DNA of 33,109 bases from Cryomorphaceae bacterium (GTDB lineage Bacteria > Bacteroidota > Bacteroidia > Flavobacteriales > Schleiferiaceae). Position numbers and translations under genes: made by a program. The first letter of the stretch is position 1. Each line of letters begins with the position of its first letter. Below, piece after piece: positions 14,904 to 22,847 of this stretch. The notes beneath the pieces were generated by a model. That model was not told the DNA's origin. It saw only the letters and a program-made list of their open reading frames with translations, and did no database searches. The stretch is from the NCBI GenBank assembly GCA_024638285.1, contig JAHEKP010000012.1:1-33109 (forward strand), in the 5' to 3' direction.

Positions 14904-14936
14904 TAAAAGTACTTCAGGATACTTGCGCAGCGCAAA
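14904..14936 (-). promoter_or_regulatory. Putative nudL promoter
   Basis: Minus-strand TTTG (14936-14933), 21-nt spacer, then TACTTTTA (14911-14904), which is 7 of 8 to TAnnTTTG. Transcription would start almost at the ATG (14897), giving a very short leader. Confidence 0.35.
14923..14935. promoter_or_regulatory. Palindromic putative LysR-type operator between nudL and oxyR
   Basis: TTGCGC-A-GCGCAA is a perfect 6+1+6 inverted repeat with the T-N11-A form expected for LysR-family binding sites. It covers the -33 elements of both divergent promoters. OxyR, encoded next door, is the obvious candidate ligand; this is inference from position and form. Confidence 0.5.
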
Positions 14937-14953
14937 AAGAAAGGATATCTTTG
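14923..14953 (+). promoter_or_regulatory. oxyR promoter
   Basis: TTG (14923-14925), 20-nt spacer, TATCTTTG (14946-14953): both elements and spacing match the Bacteroidota housekeeping promoter. The leader to the ATG at 14984 would be about 25 nt. Confidence 0.65.
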
Positions 14954-14983
14954 TTTTCTATCACAGAATTAAAGTAATAGAGA

Positions 14984-15910
14984 ATGACTATAACTCAGTT
15001 CAAATATATTGTCGCCGTAGACAATCACCGCCATTTTGCTAAAGCTGCAGAGGCCTGTTTTGTTACACAACCCACTTTGAGCATGCAGATTCAAAAGCTT
15101 GAGGAGGAATTGGATATTCTCATTTTTGATCGATCCAAACACCCCATTGTTCCAACGCCATTAGGTGAACGCCTCATTGAACAAGCACGAAAGATTCTGC
15201 ACGAAAGTGCCGTGATGGAAAATATGGCAAAGCGCATTAAAGGTTCCTATGAGGGAACGTTAAGTTTGGGCGTAATTCCAACGGTTGCACCAAGCTTACT
15301 CCCACGCTTCATACCAGAGTTCAAAGCAAAGTTTCCAGATATCACGCTAAAAGTTGAAGAGCTCAAAACGGAGGACATGATTGATGCGCTGCGCAAGGAT
15401 CAGATTGACGTCGGAATTGCAGCTACCCCCTTAGACGAAAAAGGCATCGTTGAACAACCGTTATACTGGGAACCTTTCATGGCCTTTGTACCGGATTATC
15501 ATCCTATGAAGGACGATGAGTTTTTATTGGCTTCGGAAATCAATGTTAAAGATCTACTCCTGTTGAACGAGGGTCATTGCTTTAGAAACAGTGTTCTGAA
15601 ACTTTGCCAAGCCAATTCCCAGGAAGGACAGGGATTACAAATGGAAAGTGGAAATTTTGATACGTTGGTAAAATTGGCCCATAGAGGTTTGGGGATGACT
15701 TTACTCCCCTATTTAACAGCCATCGATTTACATGAGAAATATAAGACCAGTGTAAAACCGATTGCCACGCCTACTCCGGGTCGTGAGATCAGCTTACTTT
15801 ATGCCAGAACACAACTTAAAGTAGAATGGATTGAAGCAATGGGCGAATTAATTAAGGCCCTACTTCCTAAGAAGGTACTTTCTAAACCGGAACAGATCGT
15901 TAGCCCATAA
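14984..15910 (+). CDS. oxyR: OxyR-type hydrogen peroxide sensor, LysR family regulator
   Basis: This is a 308-residue LysR-type transcription factor. Its N-terminal winged helix-turn-helix begins MTITQFKYIVAVDNHRHFAKAA and includes QPTLSMQIQKLEEEL; a substrate-binding-like effector domain follows from about residue 90. Two cysteines lie at 199 and 208 in EGHCFRNSVLKLC, the same positions and spacing as the peroxide-sensing pair of E. coli OxyR. It should therefore be activated by disulfide formation and control catalase/peroxidase genes, none of which is in this window. It has a good promoter with a T-N11-A palindrome at its -33, typical for autoregulation. It overlaps the convergent transporter gene by 11 nt. 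Confidence 0.93.
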   Translation: MTITQFKYIVAVDNHRHFAKAAEACFVTQPTLSMQIQKLEEELDILIFDRSKHPIVPTPLGERLIEQARKILHESAVMENMAKRIKGSYEGTLSLGVIPTVAPSLLPRFIPEFKAKFPDITLKVEELKTEDMIDALRKDQIDVGIAATPLDEKGIVEQPLYWEPFMAFVPDYHPMKDDEFLLASEINVKDLLLLNEGHCFRNSVLKLCQANSQEGQGLQMESGNFDTLVKLAHRGLGMTLLPYLTAIDLHEKYKTSVKPIATPTPGREISLLYARTQLKVEWIEAMGELIKALLPKKVLSKPEQIVSP

Positions 15911-17303
15911 ATTGAAGGACCCAGGTTAATACAAACAGAATTGCTACGGAGAGCAGGTTTAATGCAATGCCGCGGTACATCATGTAGGACATACTAAGAT
16001 TACCTGTTGAGAAAACAATCGCGTTAGGCGGAGTCGCCATGGGCAACATAAATGCACAACTCGCACCAAGGACCAGCGGAAGAGATAAGGTGTAAAAATC
16101 TATACCCAATACTGTGGATAATGAAAAAATTAGCGGCAGGAGTGCACTTACAAGCGCCATATTACTGAGTAATTCAGTCGCAAACACACCTAAGAGCGCC
16201 ATAACTAGTAACCAGGTTCCAAATGGGATGCCCTGCAAGGATTCCAGTTGTTCGCCCAACAAGTCAAACCAAGGGCTCGCTTGTAAGGTACCGGCTAATG
16301 CCAACCCCCCGCCAAACAATAGTAAAATTCCCCAAGGCAAAGCTTTGGTGTCCTCCCATTTCAAAATACTACGGCCGGCCCCATCAAATACTGTAAATAA
16401 AAGTATTGCAGCTGCTAGTGCGATACCAGTATCCGACCATTGTACAGCAGGCACCCACAAACTTAAATACGGACGAAGCACCCACAACATTGCTGTCAAG
16501 GCGAAAATGATAGCAACACGGCGTTGAGACGCAGATAAATCGCCTAAACGACTCCACTCCTCTTCTAACCAACTCCGTGTACGCGCCTCTTCAGAAGGCG
16601 AAAGGTCCGTCTTCCCTAACCCACTGCGTAGAATGAAATAGGCTATGGTGCCGAGCAATGCACTAGCAGTCAGCCCGACAGGTAACCATTCAACAAAGCC
16701 TATTTGACGGTTCAATTGTTCGCTTATAAATCCAGCGAAAATCATATTTGGCGGCGTACCAATCAACGTAGCCATTCCTCCAATATTTGCTGCCCAAGCT
16801 ACGCTAAGGAGTATAGGACGGGCCAATTTTTCGCGCTGCTGCGGTTCCAAAACGGCAATAACACTGGAAGCAATAGGCAACATCATGATGGCGGTAGCCG
16901 TATTTGAAATCCACATCGACATAAATGCAGTAGCCAACATAAAACCTGAGAGCAACTGGTGGTCTTTTGTTCCTGTTTTACGTAAAATCCACAACGCAAT
17001 TCTGTAGTGTAGGCCAGTCTTTTCTAAAGCCAAGGCTAAAACAAAACCGCCAAAGAATAGATAAACTAATGGATGCGCGTAATAGGTCGCGAGGGATTTG
17101 GCACCTGCAATTTCTAATGCTGGAAAGAGTACCAAAGGCAGTAGTGCTGTAACCCCCAAATGAATCGTCTCTGTTATCCACCAAATAAGCATCCACAATG
17201 CGACACCAAGCAACCAATAGTGCGGTTCAAAACCCCCTAAAGCTGCCGTAAGAATGGCAGAAACAGGACCTGCAAGGCGAATTATAGGTGTAACTTTGTT
17301 CAT
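15900..17303 (-). CDS. DASS/SLC13 family anion:Na+ symporter
   Basis: This is a 467-residue polytopic inner-membrane protein of the divalent anion:sodium symporter family. The two SNT-type sodium-site regions are visible as [11 protein letters not shown] (about residues 133-143) and [13 protein letters not shown] near the C-terminus. The paired GTPPN-type loops are GTPPNMIF and [13 protein letters not shown]. The second SNT motif reads SNM, a variation found in some members. Substrates of relatives include C4-dicarboxylates, sulfate and citrate; the sequence alone does not decide. The start is only 15 nt from the divergent rdgB start, so its promoter must overlap rdgB coding sequence. Confidence 0.87.
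   Translation of the reverse strand: MNKVTPIIRLAGPVSAILTAALGGFEPHYWLLGVALWMLIWWITETIHLGVTALLPLVLFPALEIAGAKSLATYYAHPLVYLFFGGFVLALALEKTGLHYRIALWILRKTGTKDHQLLSGFMLATAFMSMWISNTATAIMMLPIASSVIAVLEPQQREKLARPILLSVAWAANIGGMATLIGTPPNMIFAGFISEQLNRQIGFVEWLPVGLTASALLGTIAYFILRSGLGKTDLSPSEEARTRSWLEEEWSRLGDLSASQRRVAIIFALTAMLWVLRPYLSLWVPAVQWSDTGIALAAAILLFTVFDGAGRSILKWEDTKALPWGILLLFGGGLALAGTLQASPWFDLLGEQLESLQGIPFGTWLLVMALLGVFATELLSNMALVSALLPLIFSLSTVLGIDFYTLSLPLVLGASCAFMLPMATPPNAIVFSTGNLSMSYMMYRGIALNLLSVAILFVLTWVLQFMG
17291..17298 (+). promoter_or_regulatory. Putative -7 promoter element for rdgB
   Basis: TAACTTTG is an exact TAnnTTTG match, located inside the first codons of the divergent transporter gene and 20 nt before the rdgB ATG (17319). 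No -33 TTG at standard distance. Confidence 0.45.
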
Positions 17304-17318
17304 CTAAACGAATGGTAT

Positions 17319-17894
17319 ATGAAATTGGTCTTTGCGACGCATAATCCGGGTAAGTTACAAGAGGTTCGTGAATTATTGGCACCCGATTACGAGGTTATTG
17401 GGTTATCCGACTTGGGTGATCATGAAGAAATTGAAGAAACGGCGCTCACTTTAGAAGGCAACGCTTGGATTAAAGCTCGAACCGTTTGGCAGAAACACGG
17501 ATTATCCTGTTTTTCAGACGATACAGGGCTAGAAATTGAAGCATTGGATGGCGCTCCAGGGGTTTATAGCGCTCGATATGCTGGCCCCAGGAAAGACCCG
17601 CAAGCAAACATGGACAAAGTGCTCCGCGAACTTAAAGACAAAAAAAATCGAAATGCACGCTTTCGAACGTCCGTAGCACTGGTACTCAATGGTGAAGAAT
17701 TTATTTTTGAAGGTATCGTAAATGGAGAAATAACCGCAGTACGGTCCGGCGCTAAAGGATTTGGCTACGACCCTATCTTCTCACCTAACGGTTACGACGG
17801 TACTTTTGCAGAAATGGATGCAAGTACGAAGAATACCATTTCGCACCGGGGACTAGCCATTAAAAAACTCGTTGCGTTTCTAAAGGCTCGTTAA
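17319..17894 (+). CDS. rdgB: XTP/dITP diphosphatase (house-cleaning nucleotide pyrophosphatase)
   Basis: This is a 191-residue Ham1/RdgB family enzyme that hydrolyses dITP, XTP and related deaminated purine nucleotides to monophosphates and so prevents their incorporation into DNA. The N-terminal [12 protein letters not shown] substrate loop, the [21 protein letters not shown] block (catalytic Asp pair) and the C-terminal FGYDPIF and SHRGLA motifs are all intact. Length equals the family norm. It is convergent with rsmD, sharing a TTAA in which both stops interlock (17891-17894). Confidence 0.95.
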   Translation: MKLVFATHNPGKLQEVRELLAPDYEVIGLSDLGDHEEIEETALTLEGNAWIKARTVWQKHGLSCFSDDTGLEIEALDGAPGVYSARYAGPRKDPQANMDKVLRELKDKKNRNARFRTSVALVLNGEEFIFEGIVNGEITAVRSGAKGFGYDPIFSPNGYDGTFAEMDASTKNTISHRGLAIKKLVAFLKAR

Positions 17895-18445
17895 TCTTCT
17901 ACCGATAAATCTTGAGGTCTCGAAAAGAAACTAAAATTCACATGACCGTAACGACGGTGTGCAAAAAAGCCAGGTAAGTGACTCAAATCCGTTTGATCAC
18001 TGTGCTCTAAAATGGCCTCTCCGCCTTCGCGCAAGAGTCCCAAGTCAATAATGGACTTCGCTAGATCTTCATACTGTTCCCAATCGTAAGGTGGATCCGC
18101 AAAAATAAGATCAAAACTGGTTGAGGCGCGACGAACATACTGAAGAGCATCTGCCTGGACCACATGTATACCTGCATCTAGCGCCTCTGAAGTCGCAGTG
18201 ATGAATCGAGCGCAATTACGGTTTTGATCTACTGCGGTTAAATCAACCGTTCCACGCGAGGCAAATTCATAGCTGATATTTCCCGTACCAGAGAACAAGT
18301 CTAAAACACGAACTTCTTCAAAGTCGAACCGGTTATTTAAGACATTAAACAAACTCTCTTTTGCAAAGTCCGTCGTTGGTCGAGTCGGCAAGTTTTTTGG
18401 AGCAAAAATTCTCTTACTGCGCCATTTTCCACTGACAATTCTCAT
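17891..18445 (-). CDS. rsmD: 16S rRNA (guanine(966)-N2)-methyltransferase RsmD
   Basis: This 184-residue SAM-dependent enzyme methylates G966 in 16S rRNA during 30S assembly. The N-terminus [13 protein letters not shown] and [15 protein letters not shown] are typical of RsmD. The SAM motif I is [17 protein letters not shown], and the catalytic motif IV is [12 protein letters not shown]. It overlaps the DUF3822 gene by 4 nt (ATGA), the conserved order in Bacteroidota, which suggests functional or at least expression linkage. All catalytic motifs are present. Confidence 0.95.
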   Translation of the reverse strand: MRIVSGKWRSKRIFAPKNLPTRPTTDFAKESLFNVLNNRFDFEEVRVLDLFSGTGNISYEFASRGTVDLTAVDQNRNCARFITATSEALDAGIHVVQADALQYVRRASTSFDLIFADPPYDWEQYEDLAKSIIDLGLLREGGEAILEHSDQTDLSHLPGFFAHRRYGHVNFSFFSRPQDLSVED

Positions 18446-19242
18446 AAACGAAGGAGGTTGGCAAATGCGACAGCATCAAAATCTGACAGTGCAGAGCTGA
18501 TCTTCGCCCATTGCTGGGTTTTGAATAATTGAACCCCAGAGAAATAGGGCTCTAAAACCGGCTTGTACGCGCGTGCAGAATAGCCACTCAACTCAACTGC
18601 AGTAGCTGACCGATCCCAGCCTAGCTGCTCTGAAACATTGCCTAAATGGTATAGTAATTCGGACTCATTGTTGCACGGAAAGCTATTGATGACTTGCCAT
18701 TTGGCGTCAGATGACGCAAAAATCTGGACACTATCCGCATAGATATGCACCCAAAGCTTGGGAGGTACGGTTGGCTTTAACCGTTCCAACTGGATGGCCC
18801 AATTATGTCTACAAACTAGCGTGTCACTTTGACTCAAACGCAAATCCGCTTCATTCAAATACGAAAGAAAAGTCATCGAATTAGCTGCGCTTAAATCCAT
18901 GAAATTCGCCTTTTGCCCCAAAACTGTAGTCGACCAAAGTGGAATTTCGCCGCTGCTCATGATTTCCGGGATAAGCACAGTGTGTGAGGCTTCAATCGCA
19001 TAGAATACTTCACCCGGTAATTCTTGAAAACCAGCAAGTACTTCTTCTAGGGGGTTTTCTCCCCAAGATGAGCGGGGATGAAAGCCAAAAAGATAGACCT
19101 GTCGCGTTGTTGTGTGACGCACCAAAAAAGAAAGTCCATCCTGTTGGTACAGGATGGACAATGTGCTTTCACCTGCCTTTGCGTTCGCAAAAGCGGGATC
19201 AAGGTTATTCTGACTTACAGTACGTGTTTTCGTAGTTACCAC
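18442..19242 (-). CDS. DUF3822 family protein
   Basis: This is a 266-residue cytoplasmic-type protein matching DUF3822, a Bacteroidota family of unknown function placed next to rsmD. The recognisable blocks are LSILYQQDGLSFLV near the N-terminus, then LYHLGNVSEQLGWDRSATAV in the C-terminal half and ELSGYSARAYKPVLEPYFSGV. The fold resembles a duplicated actin/ASKHA-like half, which is inference. The only usable start in frame is GTG at 19242-19240, which overlaps the upstream gene by 38 nt; no ATG or TTG occurs nearby downstream. Tight coupling to the upstream membrane protein and to rsmD is clear. Confidence 0.8.
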   Translation of the reverse strand: MVTTKTRTVSQNNLDPAFANAKAGESTLSILYQQDGLSFLVRHTTTRQVYLFGFHPRSSWGENPLEEVLAGFQELPGEVFYAIEASHTVLIPEIMSSGEIPLWSTTVLGQKANFMDLSAANSMTFLSYLNEADLRLSQSDTLVCRHNWAIQLERLKPTVPPKLWVHIYADSVQIFASSDAKWQVINSFPCNNESELLYHLGNVSEQLGWDRSATAVELSGYSARAYKPVLEPYFSGVQLFKTQQWAKISSALSDFDAVAFANLLRL

Positions 19243-19837
19243 TGATGGTAGGTTCTGTTAATGAGCCGATAGTTAAGGACTCGTTTGCAACTTTACTAAA
19301 TGCTTGTGGGTAGTTACCCGCAACATCTGCAAAAACAGTCGTGTATGGGGCACTTACCTCAAAGGTAGCAACATCAACGGCATTTTTATTAATCTTGCCT
19401 GCGTTCATTGTAAATAAACTATCCGTTCCCGGTATTCTGAGCATAGATTGTGCATTGAAACCTTCGCCGAACAATTGCAAGGCAACAGGCTCTTGACCTA
19501 AAACTCGCAGCATAACAGAATCCTTGTTCATTTGCTTCTGGTACACTTTATCGTAATACATAAAGCTTGTATCCTTGCGCTCAATGATGCTGATCACCCC
19601 CGTATCCACAAAGGCAACGAGCTCATTGATATCTGAGCAGAATGCGCCGTTTTCAGATTTGTAGGCCAATTGCGCCTCGCGAATGTGTTCCAACTTCTCT
19701 GTAACGTCACAAATTCTCACACGCTCAATACGCTGAAATTTAATGGGTTGCATGATGCTGTTGTAAATACGGTACGTGAAGTACGTCGAGAGAAGAATGA
19801 GAGCTACTTTAATTCCTAGTTGTACCTTTGAATTCAT
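19205..19837 (-). CDS. Single-pass membrane protein of unknown function, pseudopilin-like N-terminal region
   Basis: This is a 210-residue protein with one N-terminal transmembrane helix (about residues 8-24) and a large extracytoplasmic part. After the helix comes IERVRICDVTEKLEHIREAQ and LAYKSENGAFCSDINELVAF. That layout (helix, then A-x-Y-x5-G-x-F and D-x2-x-L) resembles type II pseudopilins and related periplasmic proteins, but no prepilin cleavage site is visible. The rest is beta-rich and unassigned. It overlaps the DUF3822 gene by 38 nt, so the two are likely to be made together. Its own promoter is a TAGTTTTG upstream. Function unknown. Confidence 0.7.
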   Translation of the reverse strand: MNSKVQLGIKVALILLSTYFTYRIYNSIMQPIKFQRIERVRICDVTEKLEHIREAQLAYKSENGAFCSDINELVAFVDTGVISIIERKDTSFMYYDKVYQKQMNKDSVMLRVLGQEPVALQLFGEGFNAQSMLRIPGTDSLFTMNAGKINKNAVDVATFEVSAPYTTVFADVAGNYPQAFSKVANESLTIGSLTEPTISGNYENTYCKSE

Positions 19838-19861
19838 GGGTCTAAATCAACAATTATGGCC

Positions 19862-19869
19862 CAAAACTA
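19862..19869 (-). promoter_or_regulatory. Putative -7 promoter element for the 19837-17891 operon
   Basis: Minus-strand TAGTTTTG matches TAnnTTTG and ends 24 nt before the ATG at 19837. A TTTG (19898-19895) lies 25 nt upstream, slightly farther than usual. Confidence 0.5.
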
Positions 19870-19882
19870 CAATAATTTTTAA

Positions 19883-21313
19883 TTGCATTCACCTCAAAAC
19901 ACATATGCCGATCTGAAAGGCTTTTTTCCTTTCGATCCCACCGACGATCAGGACCAATTACTGCGGAAATTAGCGGTGTACCTGAGCATTCGACGCATCC
20001 AACCCGAGGTAATGATCATTAAAGGGTATGCGGGTACAGGGAAGACCACTTTGTTAAAAAGTGTAGTAGCGGTTCATAAAAAGCATACACGTAAGGTAAA
20101 GTTGATGGCACCTACTGGTCGCGCCGCAAAAGTATTGAGCGGCGCCACAGGATTTCCTGCGCATACCATCCACCGGAGTTTGTACCGACCAAAAGTGAGC
20201 TCCGGTGGTGCAGCAACTTTTGTTTTAGCGAACAACCCAAACAAGAATACCACCTTTATTGTGGATGAAGCCGGTTTAATTAGCACACAACGGGACCGTT
20301 CACTAGGAGACCACTCGCTACTTGAAGATTTGCTGCAATACATATTTGAAGACCCTTCAAATCACCTCATTCTAGTAGGTGACCCTGCACAGTTACCGCC
20401 CGTAGGCCAACCACAAAGCCCAGCCCTTTCGTCAGAATTCTTTGCGCATCAAATGGGGCTAGCAGCAACAGAGCACACGTTGCGTGCGGTGACAAGACAA
20501 GCTTTAGATAGCTATATACTCAAGAATGCCACCATGCTTCGCAAGTTGATTGAAGCCGACTCAAGTGATCTGCCAGTGTTTGAGGCCGGCGGGGATTTAC
20601 TTCGTGTTGAAGACGGTTACCAATTGCAGGAGATTTTCGAACAACTCTACACCGGCGATAGTAGCGGCAACACGATGGTAGTGCGTAGTAACAAAAAAGC
20701 AAACCAATACAATCAAGGCATTCGTGGTCGAATCAAATTTCAGGAGGATCGCATTTCCGCCGGTGACCAATTCATGGTCGTGAAAAACAACTATTTCTGG
20801 CTACCAGAATCGAGCCAAATGGGATTTATTGCAAATGGTGAGATTGGTGAAATAAGAAGCATCAGAAACATTCATGAACGGTACGGCTTCACCTTTTGCG
20901 AGGCTACTGTCGCTTTTGTGGATTACCCCAAACAAGAAGCGATCGATGTCATCCTAAATCTCAGTGCGCTTGAAAGTGAAAGTCCAGCATTAAGCGGTGC
21001 CCAAAGTAACAGCCTGTATGAGCAGATGATGGCTAAATACTCCTACCGTGGTTCCAAAGGAAAAATATACGAATCGGTTAAAAACGATCCCTATTTCAAC
21101 GCACTTCAAATTAAATTTAGCTACGTCATCACATGCCATAAAAGCCAAGGCGGACAATGGGAACACGTAGTAGTGGAGCATCCCTATTTACCGGACGGGC
21201 CCTCTCCAATCTACTACAAATGGCTGTACACGGCAATGACACGGGCCACAACTAAAGTCTATCTAGTGGGGTTTCCTGAAACCTGGTTTGATGGCGTATC
21301 TTTAAACCCTTGA
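19883..21313 (+). CDS. RecD-like superfamily 1 DNA helicase / AAA ATPase
   Basis: This is a 476-residue SF1B-type helicase. The Walker A GYAGTGKTTLLK is at residues about 48-59, then APTGRAAKVL (motif Ia), FIVDEAGLI (motif II), LVGDPAQLPPVG (motif III), and the C-terminal UvrD_C2-like SYVITCHKSQGGQWEHVVVE and YTAMTRATTKVYLVG. It lacks the long N-terminal region of true RecD/RecD2, so it belongs to the short PIF1/RecD-like group common in Bacteroidota. It is expected to unwind DNA 5'-3'. The start is a TTG at 19883; no in-frame ATG precedes the Walker A, except at residue 44, which is too late. A 45-bp gap separates it from the divergent gene. Confidence 0.87.
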   Translation: MHSPQNTYADLKGFFPFDPTDDQDQLLRKLAVYLSIRRIQPEVMIIKGYAGTGKTTLLKSVVAVHKKHTRKVKLMAPTGRAAKVLSGATGFPAHTIHRSLYRPKVSSGGAATFVLANNPNKNTTFIVDEAGLISTQRDRSLGDHSLLEDLLQYIFEDPSNHLILVGDPAQLPPVGQPQSPALSSEFFAHQMGLAATEHTLRAVTRQALDSYILKNATMLRKLIEADSSDLPVFEAGGDLLRVEDGYQLQEIFEQLYTGDSSGNTMVVRSNKKANQYNQGIRGRIKFQEDRISAGDQFMVVKNNYFWLPESSQMGFIANGEIGEIRSIRNIHERYGFTFCEATVAFVDYPKQEAIDVILNLSALESESPALSGAQSNSLYEQMMAKYSYRGSKGKIYESVKNDPYFNALQIKFSYVITCHKSQGGQWEHVVVEHPYLPDGPSPIYYKWLYTAMTRATTKVYLVGFPETWFDGVSLNP

Positions 21314-21324
21314 ACCTACCTCAT

Positions 21325-21882
21325 ATGAAACACCTCTTCGCCCGATTTATTTTCTTCGTAACCGGATGGAAACTTGCGGCAACTCCTGAAGACATCAAGG
21401 CTTCACAAAACGCTGTGATGATTGCAGCTCCGCATACCTCAAACTACGATTTAGTCTATGCAGTGGGTGCTTTTTGGCTCATGCGTCTTCCTTTAAAATT
21501 CTTCATCAAAGACTTTTACACCCAATGGTACTTCTTCGGTTTTTTTACTTCGATGGGAGCCATAGGTGTGAATCGGAGTAAACGAAATAATTTAGTAGAA
21601 TATGCAGCTGAGTTACTGCAAAGGGATAAAAACATGACCTTAATGGTGCCTGCTGAAGGGACTCGAAAACGTGTTGATCAATGGAAAACTGGTTTCTATC
21701 AAATTGCGAAAAAAGCCGGCACACCCATTTCTTTAGGATTTTTAGACTACGAAAAAAAGCATGCTGGCATTTTGAAAGTGATTCCTTGTGGCGAGCAATT
21801 GGACACCTTTGCGGAGATCGAAAAAACCTACCAACACGTAGCCGGCAAATACCCTGAGCAATACAATAAAAAGATTTTTTAA
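21325..21882 (+). CDS. 1-acyl-glycerol-3-phosphate acyltransferase family protein
   Basis: This is a 185-residue PlsC-superfamily acyltransferase with canonical motifs: APHTSNYD (His-x4-Asp) near residues 40-45 and PAEGTRKRVDQWKTGFY for the glycerol-phosphate site. It is short, like the glycerol acyltransferases found across Bacteroidota. The start is placed at ATG 21325 (MKHLFARFIFF), not at the upstream in-frame TTG (21310) which overlaps the helicase stop. Its stop overlaps the next gene's ATG (TAATG at 21882). It likely acts in phospholipid or aminolipid assembly at the inner membrane; the acceptor is not determined. Confidence 0.87.
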   Translation: MKHLFARFIFFVTGWKLAATPEDIKASQNAVMIAAPHTSNYDLVYAVGAFWLMRLPLKFFIKDFYTQWYFFGFFTSMGAIGVNRSKRNNLVEYAAELLQRDKNMTLMVPAEGTRKRVDQWKTGFYQIAKKAGTPISLGFLDYEKKHAGILKVIPCGEQLDTFAEIEKTYQHVAGKYPEQYNKKIF

Positions 21883-22328
21883 TGGGCTATCCTACCTTGC
21901 TTTTTCCTTCAAAAATTGTGTCAGCAGTGGAATTACGTGAGACGAGTAAAGGAATGGAAATTTGGGATCCCATTAGAAAGAAATGGCTAGTTGCGGTTCC
22001 AGAGGAATGGGTACGTCAGCATTGCATCGCCTATTTAGAGGCGTTGGGATTCCATAAAAGCAATATGAGCACGGAAGCAGGAGTACAAACAGGTTTTAAG
22101 CACAAGAGAACGGACATTGTTGCAGGTAAAGATGGAAAACCTATCATTCTAGTCGAATGCAAAGCTCCGTCTGTGACACTCAGCCAAGTCACTTTTAACC
22201 AAGCCTTCAACTACAATCAAAGTATAAAGGCGCCATTTATTTGGCTTACCAATGGAATGCAACATCTGTATTGGGACTGTGCTAAAAATGCGCCGTGTAC
22301 CTCTTTACCCCTATCGGAGTCGATCTAA
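21882..22328 (+). CDS. Stand-alone HsdR-N-terminal-domain (PD-(D/E)XK nuclease-fold) protein
   Basis: This is a 148-residue protein matching the type I restriction enzyme R subunit N-terminal domain but with no helicase or specificity partner. The PD-(D/E)XK residues are visible: Asp78 in KRTDIVAG and the E-x-K pair Glu92/Lys94 in ILVECKAP. The N-terminal YPTLLFPSKIV and EEWVRQHCIAYLEALGF blocks are typical of this small Bacteroidota family. It may be a nuclease or a degenerate DNA-binding fold; the catalytic triad appears intact. It is coupled to the acyltransferase by a 1-nt overlap and is convergent with the DUF4293 gene (18-nt overlap). No restriction-modification genes are near. Confidence 0.85.
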   Translation: MGYPTLLFPSKIVSAVELRETSKGMEIWDPIRKKWLVAVPEEWVRQHCIAYLEALGFHKSNMSTEAGVQTGFKHKRTDIVAGKDGKPIILVECKAPSVTLSQVTFNQAFNYNQSIKAPFIWLTNGMQHLYWDCAKNAPCTSLPLSESI

Positions 22329-22706
22329 ACTGCGTACTTTTTTCTCGTCTTTTTGAATGCCTTTCGAGGCTAGATAGGCGAACACTATGCTCACAAAGGG
22401 AGCAGCTGCACCCCAGCGGGCGGCGGCACCCTCCGTACCTAGGATTGCTTGTATAATAAAGCCCATGGAGGCAAGGGCACTGAGCATGCCTAATCGGACT
22501 ACAATAAGTTGAAATTTACGGTTGCTATACAATAAAACTGCGCCACTGAACAATGACATCCCCAATCCAAAAGTTAAAAAAGTATACATACCTGCAGTAG
22601 CCCTAAAGACTTCCGATGCCGTGGCATATAAGGGCAATATGAACGCACCTAGAGTGCTGATTATCGCTGCACCAAAAAGGTAGAGGGTCTGAATGCGTTG
22701 GATCAT
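22311..22706 (-). CDS. DUF4293 family membrane protein
   Basis: This is a 131-residue protein with four predicted transmembrane helices (about residues 9-28, 41-60, 69-90 and 99-116) and a lysine/arginine-rich tail. The N-terminus MIQRIQTLYLF is the hallmark of DUF4293, a Bacteroidota family of unknown function that usually lies beside rho, as here. The start is placed at ATG 22706-22704; the frame stays open 15 codons upstream but without family similarity. It is divergent from rho across a 141-bp gap. Function unknown. Confidence 0.87.
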   Translation of the reverse strand: MIQRIQTLYLFGAAIISTLGAFILPLYATASEVFRATAGMYTFLTFGLGMSLFSGAVLLYSNRKFQLIVVRLGMLSALASMGFIIQAILGTEGAAARWGAAAPFVSIVFAYLASKGIQKDEKKVRSLDRLR

Positions 22707-22847
22707 GGAACTCAAATTAGTTGTACAAAGTTGAAAAAAATATGTTGCCAATTTTCATTTAATCTCCAAAACTCACTATTATTGTTGTGTAGAGCAAAAT
22801 AATGATCGAGCACCTGCTCAACTTCTACCTATTCTATCCCGAAAAAC
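22707..22847. other. Intergenic region between DUF4293 gene and rho
   Basis: This 141-bp AT-rich gap must hold divergent promoters. Only imperfect -7 matches were seen: TATTATTG on plus (22777-22784) and CAACTTTG on minus near 22731. No hairpin or conserved leader peptide was recognised. Confidence 0.4.

Noticed and set aside
21882-22328. Possible type I restriction system or defence island
   Set aside because: Only the small HsdR-N-like protein is present; no helicase, methylase, specificity subunit or mobile gene lies nearby.
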